A stretch of 5,691 bases of DNA from Hyphomicrobiales bacterium (GCA_015655095.1 JAATFR010000196.1:1-5691), one strand, 5' to 3'; shown: positions 1 to 5,451, counted from the stretch's first letter. Notes: generated from the sequence alone by a model not told the origin. Translations and numbers: made by a program.

Positions 1-243
1 GCGGTGGATGATAAGACTCGCGTCGAGCCGCCAGCGCTCGGCTGCTTCTGCCTCAATGGCGACAAGCGCGCGCTCGGTCATGCCGGGATAATGCTCAAGG
101 TGGAGGCGCTTCACGTCTCTGCCGTAGGAGGCGTCCCGGACAAGACCGGTGAAGGTGACGGCAGCACCTATGCCCGTGCGGCCCGCGGTCAGCTTTTCCA
201 GCTCGGCCCCCACGTCGAACGGATCGGTCTGGAGCCGGATCAT
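1..243 (-). CDS. moaE: Molybdopterin synthase catalytic subunit MoaE (partial, 3' end cut off)
   Basis: This is the large subunit of molybdopterin synthase, a cytoplasmic MoaD2-MoaE2 heterotetramer that moves sulfur from the MoaD thiocarboxylate onto cyclic pyranopterin monophosphate (precursor Z) to give the dithiolene of molybdopterin. The window holds the first 81 residues of a family usually near 150. Visible family motifs are VTFTGLVRD (residues 29-37), LEHYPGMTERAL (49-60) and the IIHR strand (78-81), which closely match the E. coli MoaE pattern LEHYPGMTEKAL...VIHRIG. The catalytic lysines of the family lie in the missing C-terminal half, so activity cannot be judged. ATG at 243 is chosen because a clear GGAGG lies 5 nt upstream and moaD stops 1 nt before it. 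The short spacing suggests translational coupling. Seen: motifs, start and spacing. Known: the reaction. Confidence 0.95.
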   Translation of the reverse strand, partial: MIRLQTDPFDVGAELEKLTAGRTGIGAAVTFTGLVRDASYGRDVKRLHLEHYPGMTERALVAIEAEAAERWRLDASLIIHR

Positions 244-244
244 G

Positions 245-499
245 TCAGCCTCCGGTCACCGGTGGGAAAAAGGCGATCTCCGTTGCCGAGCGGATGGAGT
301 CGTCGAACCCGGCGAATGTCTGGTCTATGGCCACCTTTACCCTGCCAAGATCGGCAAAGGCTTGTTCATAGCCTTCATCACGCGATCTGAGCCAGCCAAC
401 CAGATCGCGCGCCGTCGCCAGATGGTCCGGCAGCTCCATTTCCTCCTGCCCGTGGCCGACTTTCTCGCGGATCGAGGCGAAATAGAGCAGGGTTGTCAT
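245..499 (-). CDS. moaD: Molybdopterin synthase sulfur carrier subunit MoaD
   Basis: This 84-residue ubiquitin-like sulfur carrier is the small subunit of molybdopterin synthase. Its C-terminal glycine is adenylated by MoeB-type enzymes and converted to a thiocarboxylate, and MoaE uses that sulfur to build the molybdopterin dithiolene. The sequence starts MTTLLYFASIREKVG, the usual first strand and 'FA.lRe..G' pattern of MoaD, and ends in EIAFFPPVTGG. The FFPPV.GG tail with terminal Gly-Gly (83-84) is diagnostic, because the tail must be free to enter the MoaE active site. Length is normal for the family (about 80). The start ATG at 499 overlaps the pgsA stop in an ATGA tetranucleotide (496-499), and moaE begins 1 nt after its stop, so pgsA, moaD and moaE are likely co-translated. 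Nothing appears damaged. Confidence 0.96.
   Translation of the reverse strand: MTTLLYFASIREKVGHGQEEMELPDHLATARDLVGWLRSRDEGYEQAFADLGRVKVAIDQTFAGFDDSIRSATEIAFFPPVTGG
249..253 (-). promoter_or_regulatory. Shine-Dalgarno site of moaE
   Basis: Reading the minus strand, GGAGG sits 5 nt before the ATG at 243, inside the last codons of moaD (the Gly-Gly end and its approach). It fixes the moaE start and means the ribosome-binding site of moaE overlaps the coding end of moaD. Confidence 0.7.
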
Positions 500-1062
500 C
501 TGCTATCCCCGATCACATGCTTGAGGCCGACCCTGAGATAATCATAGCCGGTATAAAGCGTCAGGATCGCCGCGATCCACAGCATCCAGGTGCCGATCAT
601 GCTGGTGCCGGGCAGCACCTTGTCGCCGGCGGTGCCTGCGATAAGGAAGCCGATGGCGAGCATCTGAAGGGTCGTCTTCCATTTGGCGAGGCGGGACACG
701 GGCACGCTGACGCGCACTTCCGCCAGAAACTCGCGAAGCCCCGATACCAGCATCTCGCGGCAGAGGATAATCAGCGCGGCCCAGAAGGAAACCCCGGATA
801 TGGTGCCGTCATGAACCAGCGCCAGCAGCACGGCGGCGACCAGCAGCTTGTCGGCGATGGGATCGAGCATCCGGCCCAGATTGGATTGCTGCTCCCAGGC
901 CCGGGCGAGATAGCCGTCGAAAAAGTCTGTTACGCTCGCGGCGATGAAAATGACCAGCGCCAGCCATCGCCCGGCGTCGCCGTGGATATAAAAGGCCGCG
1001 ACGACGGCGGGCACCATGGCGATGCGGAAATAGGTGAGAACGTTCGGGAGGCTCCAGGGCAT
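496..1062 (-). CDS. pgsA: CDP-diacylglycerol--glycerol-3-phosphate 3-phosphatidyltransferase PgsA
   Basis: This inner-membrane enzyme makes phosphatidylglycerophosphate from CDP-diacylglycerol and sn-glycerol-3-phosphate, the committed step to phosphatidylglycerol and cardiolipin. The 188-residue length is typical. The complete CDP-alcohol phosphotransferase signature is present: D46, D49, G50, A53, R54, G63, D67 and D71 fit DxxDGxxARx8GxxxDxxxD exactly. The N-terminus (WSLPNVLTYFRI, residues 3-14) and the later CREMLVSGLREF segment are the usual PgsA motifs and argue against phosphatidylserine or phosphatidylcholine synthase. Several hydrophobic stretches (about 14-27, 34-44, 73-86, 130-144 and 150-165) suit a multi-spanning membrane protein. 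ATG at 1062 has only a weak AAGAG-like ribosome site. It lies 91 bp downstream of the uvrC stop and overlaps moaD by 4 bp. Assignment rests on visible motifs and is very secure. Confidence 0.96.
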   Translation of the reverse strand: MPWSLPNVLTYFRIAMVPAVVAAFYIHGDAGRWLALVIFIAASVTDFFDGYLARAWEQQSNLGRMLDPIADKLLVAAVLLALVHDGTISGVSFWAALIILCREMLVSGLREFLAEVRVSVPVSRLAKWKTTLQMLAIGFLIAGTAGDKVLPGTSMIGTWMLWIAAILTLYTGYDYLRVGLKHVIGDSR

Positions 1063-1153
1063 TGGCTACTCTTGCGGCTCGTCTGGTGACTGGTCTTGTT
1101 GCTCGGGCACGGGTGACACCATATCACCGGATGCGAACAATCCTATCCGCCCT

Positions 1154-3076
1154 CTAGGGGGGATTCCCGTGAAAATGATCGTAGACGGTTTGGGCGATCC
1201 GTTCGCTGATGCCCTCGACGGCCAGAAGATCGGTCAGCCCCGCCCGGGCCACAGCGCGGGCCGAGCCGAAGTGCTGCAGCAGGGCGCGCTTGCGCCCCGG
1301 ACCCACGCCTGGAACATCGTCGAGCGGGTTGACGCCGATGGCTTTGGAGCGCCGCGCCCGGTGGGTGCCGATGGCGAAGCGGTGAGCCTCGTCGCGCAGG
1401 CGCTGGAGATAGTAGAGGACCGGGTTGCGCGGTTCGAGCATGAACGGGGTCTTGCCCGCCATGAAGAAGCGCTCGCGCCCCGCATCGCGTTCGGGCCCCT
1501 TGGCGACGCCGACCACCTTGACCTCGGTGATGCCGAGTTCGGTGAGCACCTCGCGCGCGACCCTTGTCTGGCTTTCGCCGCCATCAATCAGGATCAGGTT
1601 AGGCCATTGCGCCTGCACGCCGGGTTCCGCCTTCTCCTTCAGCAGGCGGGAGAACCGGCGCGTCAGCATTTCGTGCATCATGGCAAGGTCGTCTCCGCCC
1701 TGCTCGCCCGTCTGCGGCAGCCCCTCGCTCTTGATGTTGAACTTGCGGTACTGGCCCTTCATGAAGCCTTCCGGTCCGGCGACAATCATGCCGCCGACCG
1801 CATGGCTGCCCTGAATATGACTGTTGTCATAAACCTCGATCCGCTCGGGCGGGGCATCCAGACCAAAGACATCGGCTACGCCTTGAAGCAGGGTCATCTG
1901 CGAGGCGGATTCGGCCAGCCTGCGCCCTAGCGCCTCCCGGGCGTTGAGCATCGCATGATCGACCAGTTCCTTTTTCTCGCCCCGATAGGGGACGCCGACG
2001 ACGACCCGCCGGCCCAGTCGCACACTCAGCGCTTCAGCCAGCAAAAGGCGCTCGGGCATATCATGGCTGATCAGGACGACGCGGGGAGGAAGCCGATCCT
2101 CATAGAACTGGGCAAGAAAGGCCTCAAGCACCTCCGGGGCCTCAAGCTCCTTGTCGTGGCGGGGGAAATAGGCCCGATTGCCCCAGTTCTGGCCGGCGCG
2201 GAAGAAGAAAACCTGAATGCAGGTCTGCCCGCCCTCCTGCCAGGTAGCAAACACGTCCGCCTCGACCACGGTGACGGGATTGATGCCCTGGTGGCTCTGG
2301 ATCTGCGTCAGCGCCCGGATGCGGTCGCGGTAGATGACCGCGCGCTCGAAATCGAGTTCAGCCGAGGCCTGCTCCATCTGCCGGACAAGTTCCTGCTGGG
2401 TCCGCCGGGAGCGGCCCTTGAGGAAATCACGGGCCTCGTCGACCAGCATGGCATATCCCGGCTGGTCGATTTCTCCGGTGCAGGGGGCGCTGCACCGCTT
2501 GATCTGGAATAACAGGCAGGGGCGGGTCCGGTTCTCGAACACATTGTCCGAGCAACTGCGCAGCAGGAACGCCCGCTGCAAGGCGTTGAGCGTGCCATTG
2601 ACCGCGCCCGTGTTGGCGAAGGGGCCGAAATAGTCGCCGGGCCGGTTGCGCGCGCCGCGATGCTTGACGACCTGTGGAAAGGGATGGTCGCCGGTCAGCA
2701 GCAGATAGGCGAACGATTTGTCGTCGCGCATCAGCACATTGTAACGGGGCTTCAGCCGCTTGATCAGGTTGGCTTCGAGCAGCAGGGCGTCGGTCTCGGT
2801 CGCGGTCGAGATGAATTCCATGGCGGTGGTGGAGGCGATCATGCGGGCGATGCGGTTGGTATGACCGCCGAACTTCGTATAGCTCGCCACCCGCTTTTTC
2901 AGACTGCGGGCCTTGCCGACATAGAGCACGTTCCCTTCCGCGTCATACATGCGGTAAACGCCGGGACTGTCGGGCAGCAGTTTGACCTTGGCCGCAATGA
3001 GGGCGGCTCCATTCAACGCGCCCGCCTCGCCGGGCGTGGCGGAATCGCTATGCTGGGAAGAATCTGTCTCGCTCAT
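1154..3076 (-). CDS. uvrC: UvrABC excinuclease subunit C
   Basis: UvrC makes both incisions around bulky DNA lesions after UvrA/UvrB damage recognition. All domains are present in its 640 residues. The GIY-YIG nuclease (about 35-113) has GVY (39-41), YVG (52-54), R62, Y66 and E101 in LEANLIK, and makes the 3' cut. A cysteine cluster C175, C187, C195, C199 has the 12-8-4 spacing I recall for the iron-sulfur ligands of E. coli UvrC. The UVR motif that binds UvrB is at about 227-262. The RNase H-like nuclease making the 5' cut has D417 (VYDNSH), D462/D463, D498 (LIDGG) and the histidines of EAHRFAIGTH (565 and 572). A helix-hairpin-helix DNA-binding pair is at 587-637. ATG at 3076 has AAGG 5 nt upstream. 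The first 30 or so residues are polar, low-complexity and probably disordered. No alphaproteobacterial LexA box (GTTC-N7-GTTC) is visible upstream, so SOS control is not supported. Confidence 0.98.
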   Translation of the reverse strand: MSETDSSQHSDSATPGEAGALNGAALIAAKVKLLPDSPGVYRMYDAEGNVLYVGKARSLKKRVASYTKFGGHTNRIARMIASTTAMEFISTATETDALLLEANLIKRLKPRYNVLMRDDKSFAYLLLTGDHPFPQVVKHRGARNRPGDYFGPFANTGAVNGTLNALQRAFLLRSCSDNVFENRTRPCLLFQIKRCSAPCTGEIDQPGYAMLVDEARDFLKGRSRRTQQELVRQMEQASAELDFERAVIYRDRIRALTQIQSHQGINPVTVVEADVFATWQEGGQTCIQVFFFRAGQNWGNRAYFPRHDKELEAPEVLEAFLAQFYEDRLPPRVVLISHDMPERLLLAEALSVRLGRRVVVGVPYRGEKKELVDHAMLNAREALGRRLAESASQMTLLQGVADVFGLDAPPERIEVYDNSHIQGSHAVGGMIVAGPEGFMKGQYRKFNIKSEGLPQTGEQGGDDLAMMHEMLTRRFSRLLKEKAEPGVQAQWPNLILIDGGESQTRVAREVLTELGITEVKVVGVAKGPERDAGRERFFMAGKTPFMLEPRNPVLYYLQRLRDEAHRFAIGTHRARRSKAIGVNPLDDVPGVGPGRKRALLQHFGSARAVARAGLTDLLAVEGISERIAQTVYDHFHGNPP

Positions 3077-3134
3077 TTGCCTTATGAATCCCGGTTTCCA
3101 GCCTTAGCTTCCCTGAGATCCCGGTGTTCCACCC

Positions 3135-3143
3135 TGTGGATAA
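3135..3143 (-). promoter_or_regulatory. Perfect DnaA-box nonamer upstream of uvrC
   Basis: The minus strand reads TTATCCACA, identical to the high-affinity E. coli DnaA-box consensus, 58 bp upstream of the uvrC ATG and 27 bp downstream of a TTGACA hexamer. The match is seen directly; binding by DnaA is inferred. A single box can occur by chance (roughly a few percent in a window this size on both strands), but its position in a promoter-like region makes a regulatory or titration site plausible. Confidence 0.45.
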
Positions 3144-3170
3144 GTATGTTGAGAAAGACCGCCCCGGGAT

Positions 3171-3176
3171 TGTCAA
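3171..3176 (-). promoter_or_regulatory. Candidate -35 hexamer of the uvrC promoter
   Basis: The minus strand carries TTGACA, a perfect sigma-70 type -35 hexamer, about 95 bp upstream of uvrC. A matching -10 is not convincing: hexamers at 16-18 bp spacing match TATAAT poorly, and the best-looking one (CATACT) is too far away, with a 22-bp spacer. Alphaproteobacterial -10 elements are loose, so this is only a candidate. Confidence 0.35.
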
Positions 3177-3183
3177 GATTTTA

Positions 3184-3197
3184 TTGCAAGCTTGCAA
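3184..3197. promoter_or_regulatory. 14-bp perfect palindrome, possible operator
   Basis: TTGCAAGCTTGCAA is a perfect inverted repeat with no spacer, ending 7 bp upstream of the TTGACA hexamer in the uvrC direction. That size and symmetry, placed just upstream of a -35 element, fit a binding site for a dimeric regulator. I cannot name the regulator. It has no U-run and a short stem, so it is not a terminator. Confidence 0.4.
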
Positions 3198-3273
3198 CAT
3201 TCTGCGGACAGTTAGCTCTTTGTAATCCTAAGTAGTTGATTTTCCGGGAGTTTCAAGGCCGGTGAGGGAATCC

Positions 3274-3317
3274 TGCCAGTAGGATGATTATGAATGATCA
3301 TGATCATCTTGCCAGTA
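3274..3317. repeat. Direct repeat TGCCAGTA flanking a 14-bp palindrome
   Basis: TGCCAGTA occurs at 3274-3281 and again at 3310-3317 in the same orientation, 36 bp apart start to start. Between them lies ATGATCATGATCAT (3294-3307), a perfect 14-bp palindrome made of two overlapping ATGATCAT units. The first repeat copy also sits inside a small inverted repeat (ATCCT, 6 nt, AGGAT; 3270-3285). The arrangement is seen directly. It could be an operator cluster for uvrC or the folB 3' region, or the scar of a small insertion; I cannot tell which. Confidence 0.4.
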
Positions 3318-3395
3318 TCCGGGCTAAAATCGCCTGTGCACAAACAATCTGTAGGCGGCGCTGAGAGAGGATCAAAGCAGTGGAATCTGCGGGTT

Positions 3396-3809
3396 TCAGA
3401 CGGGTTTGCGTTCCTGCGCCCGTTCGATCTCGACGCCAACGCTGGCGGCTTCGGCAATCGCGGCGAGTTTTTCCACCCGCACCCGCGCCATCAACACGCG
3501 GGTATCCTCAAGGCAGGCGGCTGCGATCCGTTCCGCCATGGTCTCGACAAGGCCGGTATGGCCGCTCTCGACGATCGCCTTGATGCGATTGGTGACCGTC
3601 TCGTAGCATACGACATTGGCAAGCTGGTCGCCGTGGGTGCTCTCGCTCACGGTCAGATCCACATTCACCCGGACCGGCTGGGTCCTGCCATATTCATGCG
3701 CATAGACGCCGATCTGGGCTTCAAGCAGAAGATCGCGCACGAAGACATGCCGGATCGACTTTGCGGCGCTGGCAATCTTTGACTGCGTGTCAGTGTCAGG
3801 CTTGCTCAT
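3396..3809 (-). CDS. folB: Dihydroneopterin aldolase
   Basis: FolB cleaves 7,8-dihydroneopterin to 6-hydroxymethyl-7,8-dihydropterin and glycolaldehyde in folate synthesis, and many members also epimerise dihydroneopterin to dihydromonapterin. At 137 residues it is slightly longer than the usual 120 or so, because of a polar N-terminal lead of about 18 residues. Family features are IRHVFVRDLLLEAQIGVYAHE (two short motifs at 19-30 and 31-39, with E39 matching the substrate-binding glutamate region), VCYETV (67-72), the LVETMAERIA helix (87-96, E89 being the pterin-anchoring glutamate) and VRVEK (110-114), where K114 aligns with the catalytic lysine. A leucine follows K114 where many homologues have proline. 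ATG at 3809 has GGAG 7 nt upstream. It follows the pteridine-reductase-like gene by 42 bp, so the two are probably one transcription unit. The assignment is strong; the balance of aldolase and epimerase activity is unknown. Confidence 0.92.
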   Translation of the reverse strand: MSKPDTDTQSKIASAAKSIRHVFVRDLLLEAQIGVYAHEYGRTQPVRVNVDLTVSESTHGDQLANVVCYETVTNRIKAIVESGHTGLVETMAERIAAACLEDTRVLMARVRVEKLAAIAEAASVGVEIERAQERKPV

Positions 3810-3851
3810 ACCAGGTCTCCTGCGAGCTGCCGGGGAAGGGACTGCTCTGGT

Positions 3852-4631
3852 TCATTCGGGAATACCGGCCACATCCGGGGTTTCCCATGCGAGATGCTGG
3901 CCACCATCGAGCGCGATCATCTGACCGGTCATCGATGGGGCCTTGAGGATAAACCGGACCGCCTCACAAATCTCTTGCGGAGAGGTCCCACGCCGCAGAA
4001 TGGTTGCGTCACACTGGCGGTCGAAATCCGCCACGCTCTGTCGCTCATTGACCATGGCGGGGCCGGGGCCGATGCTGTTGACCCTGATATGGGGAGCCAG
4101 TGACTGGGCCAGCACCTGCGTCAAAGTCCAGAGCGCACTTTTTGAGATGGTATAGGACAGAAACTTCGGTGTCAGCCGCCAGACCCGCTGGTCGATCATA
4201 TTGATGATGTTGCCTTCCATGCCCTCAGGCAACGCTCTGGCGAACGCCTGTGCAAGGAAGGCCGGGCTCTTCAGGTTGATGTCCATATGGGCATCCCAGC
4301 CCTCGCTCGTGATGTCGCGGGCATCATCCTGCTGGAAGATCGAGGCATTGTTGACAAGCAGCGTAAGAGGGCCGAGCGCCTGTGTCGCGCCGGCAAACAG
4401 GGCTTGCGCTTCGGCGATGTTGGCAAGGTCAGCCTGCAGGGTGACGGCCCTGCCGCCAAGTTGACGGGCGAAGGACGCGACTTCTTCTGCTTCGGCGTGA
4501 GATTGATTATGGTGAATAGCCAGCGACCAGCCATCCTCGGCCAATGCCATGGCGATCGCCAGGCCCAGCCGTTTGGCGGCGCCGGTGACGAGAGCCGTTT
4601 TCGGCGCTGCGGCTATGGTAACGCTGGTCAT
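3852..4631 (-). CDS. SDR-family oxidoreductase of pteridine reductase type (PTR1/FolM-like)
   Basis: This 259-residue short-chain dehydrogenase probably reduces a pterin with NADPH. The Rossmann nucleotide site reads TGAAKRLG (16-23), the TGxxxRxG variant found in Leishmania PTR1 and similar to FolM, rather than the usual TGxxxGxG. The second strand ends in HHNQS (40-44), where PTR1 has a similar HYHRS NADPH-phosphate motif. ADL (67-69) and NNAS (94-97) follow. The catalytic set is D147-Y160-K164: the usual serine is replaced by aspartate in NMID, 13 residues before tyrosine, as in PTR1. IGPGPAM (187-193) closes the site. ATG at 4631 is the first possible start, since an in-frame TGA lies two codons upstream; its ribosome site is weak. 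The neighbour folB, 42 bp downstream, makes dihydropterins, which supports a dihydromonapterin or dihydrofolate reductase role. The SDR assignment is certain; the pterin substrate is inferred from motifs and context. Confidence 0.85.
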   Translation of the reverse strand: MTSVTIAAAPKTALVTGAAKRLGLAIAMALAEDGWSLAIHHNQSHAEAEEVASFARQLGGRAVTLQADLANIAEAQALFAGATQALGPLTLLVNNASIFQQDDARDITSEGWDAHMDINLKSPAFLAQAFARALPEGMEGNIINMIDQRVWRLTPKFLSYTISKSALWTLTQVLAQSLAPHIRVNSIGPGPAMVNERQSVADFDRQCDATILRRGTSPQEICEAVRFILKAPSMTGQMIALDGGQHLAWETPDVAGIPE

Positions 4632-4680
4632 GGATCATCCGCGGCAACAGGAAGAACCGCCTCCCTTTACCAGATGCCGT

Positions 4681-5046
4681 TCACGGGAGATAGATGGCGT
4701 AATGCTTGCGCATCGGTTCGATGACCTCCCACACGCCTTTGAAGCCTGCGGGGATGACAAAGCCGTCGCCCGACTTGACCTCGACGGTATAGCCCTGTTC
4801 GTCTGTCAGGCGGCTCCGGCCCTACAGAATGACGCAATACTCATCTTCGACATAGTTGATGATCCAACTCCCGATATCGGCTTCCCAGATGCCCGAGAAA
4901 AACTTGCCGTCGGCGGACTCATAATGGTTCCAGGTACGGTTGACCGGTTTGCCGGCGAGGATGGTTTCCGGCGCAGGCGCGCCTTCCTCGACAGCGATGG
5001 TGGCATCGGGAAAAGTGATGATGGCGGCAGGTTTGGCGGGGGCCAT
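4681..5046 (-). pseudogene. Cupin-domain protein gene interrupted by an in-frame TAG
   Basis: The frame from ATG at 5046 to TGA at 4681-4683 spans 121 sense positions and encodes a small single-domain cupin (cupin_3/DUF861-like). It is broken only at codon 75 by TAG (4822-4824). Before the stop it reads NRTWNHYESADGKFFSGIWE (36-55) and YVEDEYCVIL (65-74). After it, in the same frame, come GRSRLTDEQGYTVEV, SGDGFVIPAGFKGVWEV and the end RKHYAIYLP, which is the normal second half of the beta barrel, including the PGD/IPAGF-type turn. The family usually has Glu-Gly at the break (ILEGR), so one G-to-T change (GAG to TAG) explains it. The surviving 74-residue product (4822-5046) lacks half the barrel and should not fold. 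No frameshift or other stop is present. The family's substrate is generally unknown. It could be a recent pseudogene or a sequencing error. Confidence 0.85.
4822..4824 (-). other. Premature amber codon within the cupin gene
   Basis: On the minus strand the codon after CVIL is TAG, followed at once by GGC and an intact 46-codon remainder of the cupin fold. Homologues typically carry glutamate here, so GAG to TAG is the most economical origin. Confidence 0.85.
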
Positions 5047-5111
5047 GGCTGGCTTTCTCGGCAGGAGAACGGAACCACCGGCTTAGACGGTCTGGAGCCA
5101 TGTCCGCAAGG

Positions 5112-5137
5112 GGGGGCGACGTTTATATGTCGCTCCC
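5112..5137. terminator. Hairpin at the 3' end of the DUF6356-type gene
   Basis: The arms at 5112-5120 (GGGGGCGAC) and 5129-5137 (GTCGCTCCC) form a 9-bp stem with one G-T wobble and an 8-nt loop, and the loop contains the stop codon of the gene read on the minus strand. Following it in the transcription direction are C-rich bases and no U-run. It may be a weak or factor-assisted terminator or an mRNA-stabilising structure before the cupin gene. Confidence 0.4.
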
Positions 5138-5392
5138 TGGGGGCTGATGGCGCGAAGGGCGTTTATCCGGCGGAATTGTGAACGACCGGCGCATCATCAT
5201 CTCCTGATGAAGGCGGATAAGCGTTTCGCTGCCGGTTCGCACAAACAGGAATGGCAGGAAAGCATGGACCATCAGGGCAAGCCCGGCGCCAATGAAGGCA
5301 AGGCCGAAGCGAAAGGCGATCATGAAGTGTTCTGCCCAGCTTTCACCCGCACTCGCAGGATGGTCGGTGAAAAAATGTTTGAAAGGGCGCAT
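5123..5392 (-). CDS. DUF6356-type small membrane protein
   Basis: An 89-residue protein of unknown function resembling the short DUF6356 proteins I associate with sphingomonads. It reads FFTDHPASAGESWAEHF (residues 7-23), then a hydrophobic segment (about 26-51, with GLAFIGAGLALMVHAFLPFLF), then VRTGSETLIRLHQEM (51-65), a family-like pattern of HPxSxGE...EH, one membrane helix, and TGSxTxxxLH. The tail after residue 67 is basic and proline-rich. It has no cleavable signal, so it is probably an inner-membrane protein with one helix. I chose ATG at 5392 because GGAG lies 6 nt upstream and the motif begins right after it. An in-frame ATG at 5422 would add 10 residues but has no ribosome site. 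It lies between the glutathione S-transferase and cupin genes, and neither neighbour suggests a function. Confidence 0.78.
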   Translation of the reverse strand: MRPFKHFFTDHPASAGESWAEHFMIAFRFGLAFIGAGLALMVHAFLPFLFVRTGSETLIRLHQEMMMRRSFTIPPDKRPSRHQPPGSDI

Positions 5393-5398
5393 GTCCGG

Positions 5399-5402
5399 CT
5401 CC
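5399..5402 (-). promoter_or_regulatory. Shine-Dalgarno site deciding the DUF6356-type gene start
   Basis: GGAG on the minus strand, 6 nt before the ATG at 5392. The alternative ATG at 5422 is preceded by a pyrimidine/GCC-rich stretch without any purine-rich site, so the shorter form is preferred. Confidence 0.55.
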
Positions 5403-5434
5403 GAAGGGATCGGTTCCAGCATGTGGCGGCAGTC

Positions 5435-5449
5435 TTGAAAAATGGTTAA
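5435..5449. promoter_or_regulatory. Possible CtrA half-matching box
   Basis: The minus strand reads TTAA, seven bases, TCAA, which matches 7 of the 8 fixed bases of the alphaproteobacterial CtrA site TTAA-N7-TTAA. It lies about 43-57 bp upstream of the start at 5392. One mismatch and the short motif keep this weak. Confidence 0.2.
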
Positions 5450-5451
5450 CT

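Larger units (their letters stand above)
3077..3395. other. Structured intergenic region upstream of uvrC
   Basis: This 319-bp stretch between the folB stop and the uvrC start is the only long non-coding gap. Its centre (about 3171-3310) is clearly richer in A and T than the surrounding genes. No conserved protein is evident; open frames crossing it (for example 2660-3235 plus, 3212-3457 minus) have no recognisable motif and run into neighbouring genes on the wrong strand or frame. It contains a DnaA-box nonamer, a TTGACA -35-like hexamer, two 14-bp palindromes and an 8-bp direct repeat, listed separately. It most likely carries the promoter and control sites of the uvrC-pgsA-moaDE unit. No clear intrinsic terminator for folB was found in it. 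Confidence 0.6.

Noticed and set aside
1063..1153. A small gene or terminator between uvrC and pgsA
   Set aside because: The 91-bp gap has no hairpin with a T-run, and the overlapping minus-strand frame (930-1127) is out of frame with pgsA and has no recognisable features.
1034..1930. Long plus-strand open frame (298 codons) opposite uvrC, and similar ones at 493-1089 and 1955-2512
   Set aside because: They are antisense to uvrC and pgsA, whose proteins are recognised with full sets of family residues. The antisense translations have no motif and the Gly/Arg/Ala/Asp-rich composition expected from the reverse of GC-rich genes.
2660..3235. Plus-strand frame of 191 codons running from within uvrC into the intergenic region
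   Set aside because: Most of it is the complement of the uvrC N-terminal half, and the part past 3076 shows no recognisable domain.
3077..3395. Possible chromosomal replication origin
   Set aside because: There is one perfect DnaA box and an AT-rich stretch, but no cluster of boxes. The nearest second candidate (TGTGCACAA at 3335-3343) matches only 7 of 9 bases, and no origin-linked gene such as dnaA, hemE or parA is nearby.
3077..3395. SOS (LexA) box for uvrC
   Set aside because: No GTTC-N7-GTTC or GAAC-N7-GAAC arrangement occurs upstream of uvrC.
4660..4665. GGGAGG as the ribosome-binding site of the SDR gene
   Set aside because: It is 28 nt before the ATG at 4631, too far to serve it, and an in-frame TGA at 4635-4637 rules out an earlier start in that frame.
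4822..4824. Programmed recoding (selenocysteine or pyrrolysine-type) at the cupin stop codon
   Set aside because: The codon is TAG, not TGA, so it is not selenocysteine. Pyrrolysine use is not expected in this lineage, and a Glu codon one base away explains it better.
5393..5422. ATG at 5422 as start of the DUF6356-type gene
   Set aside because: It has no purine-rich ribosome site, and the extra 10 residues lie outside the recognisable family pattern. ATG at 5392 has GGAG at good spacing. The longer form cannot be fully excluded.
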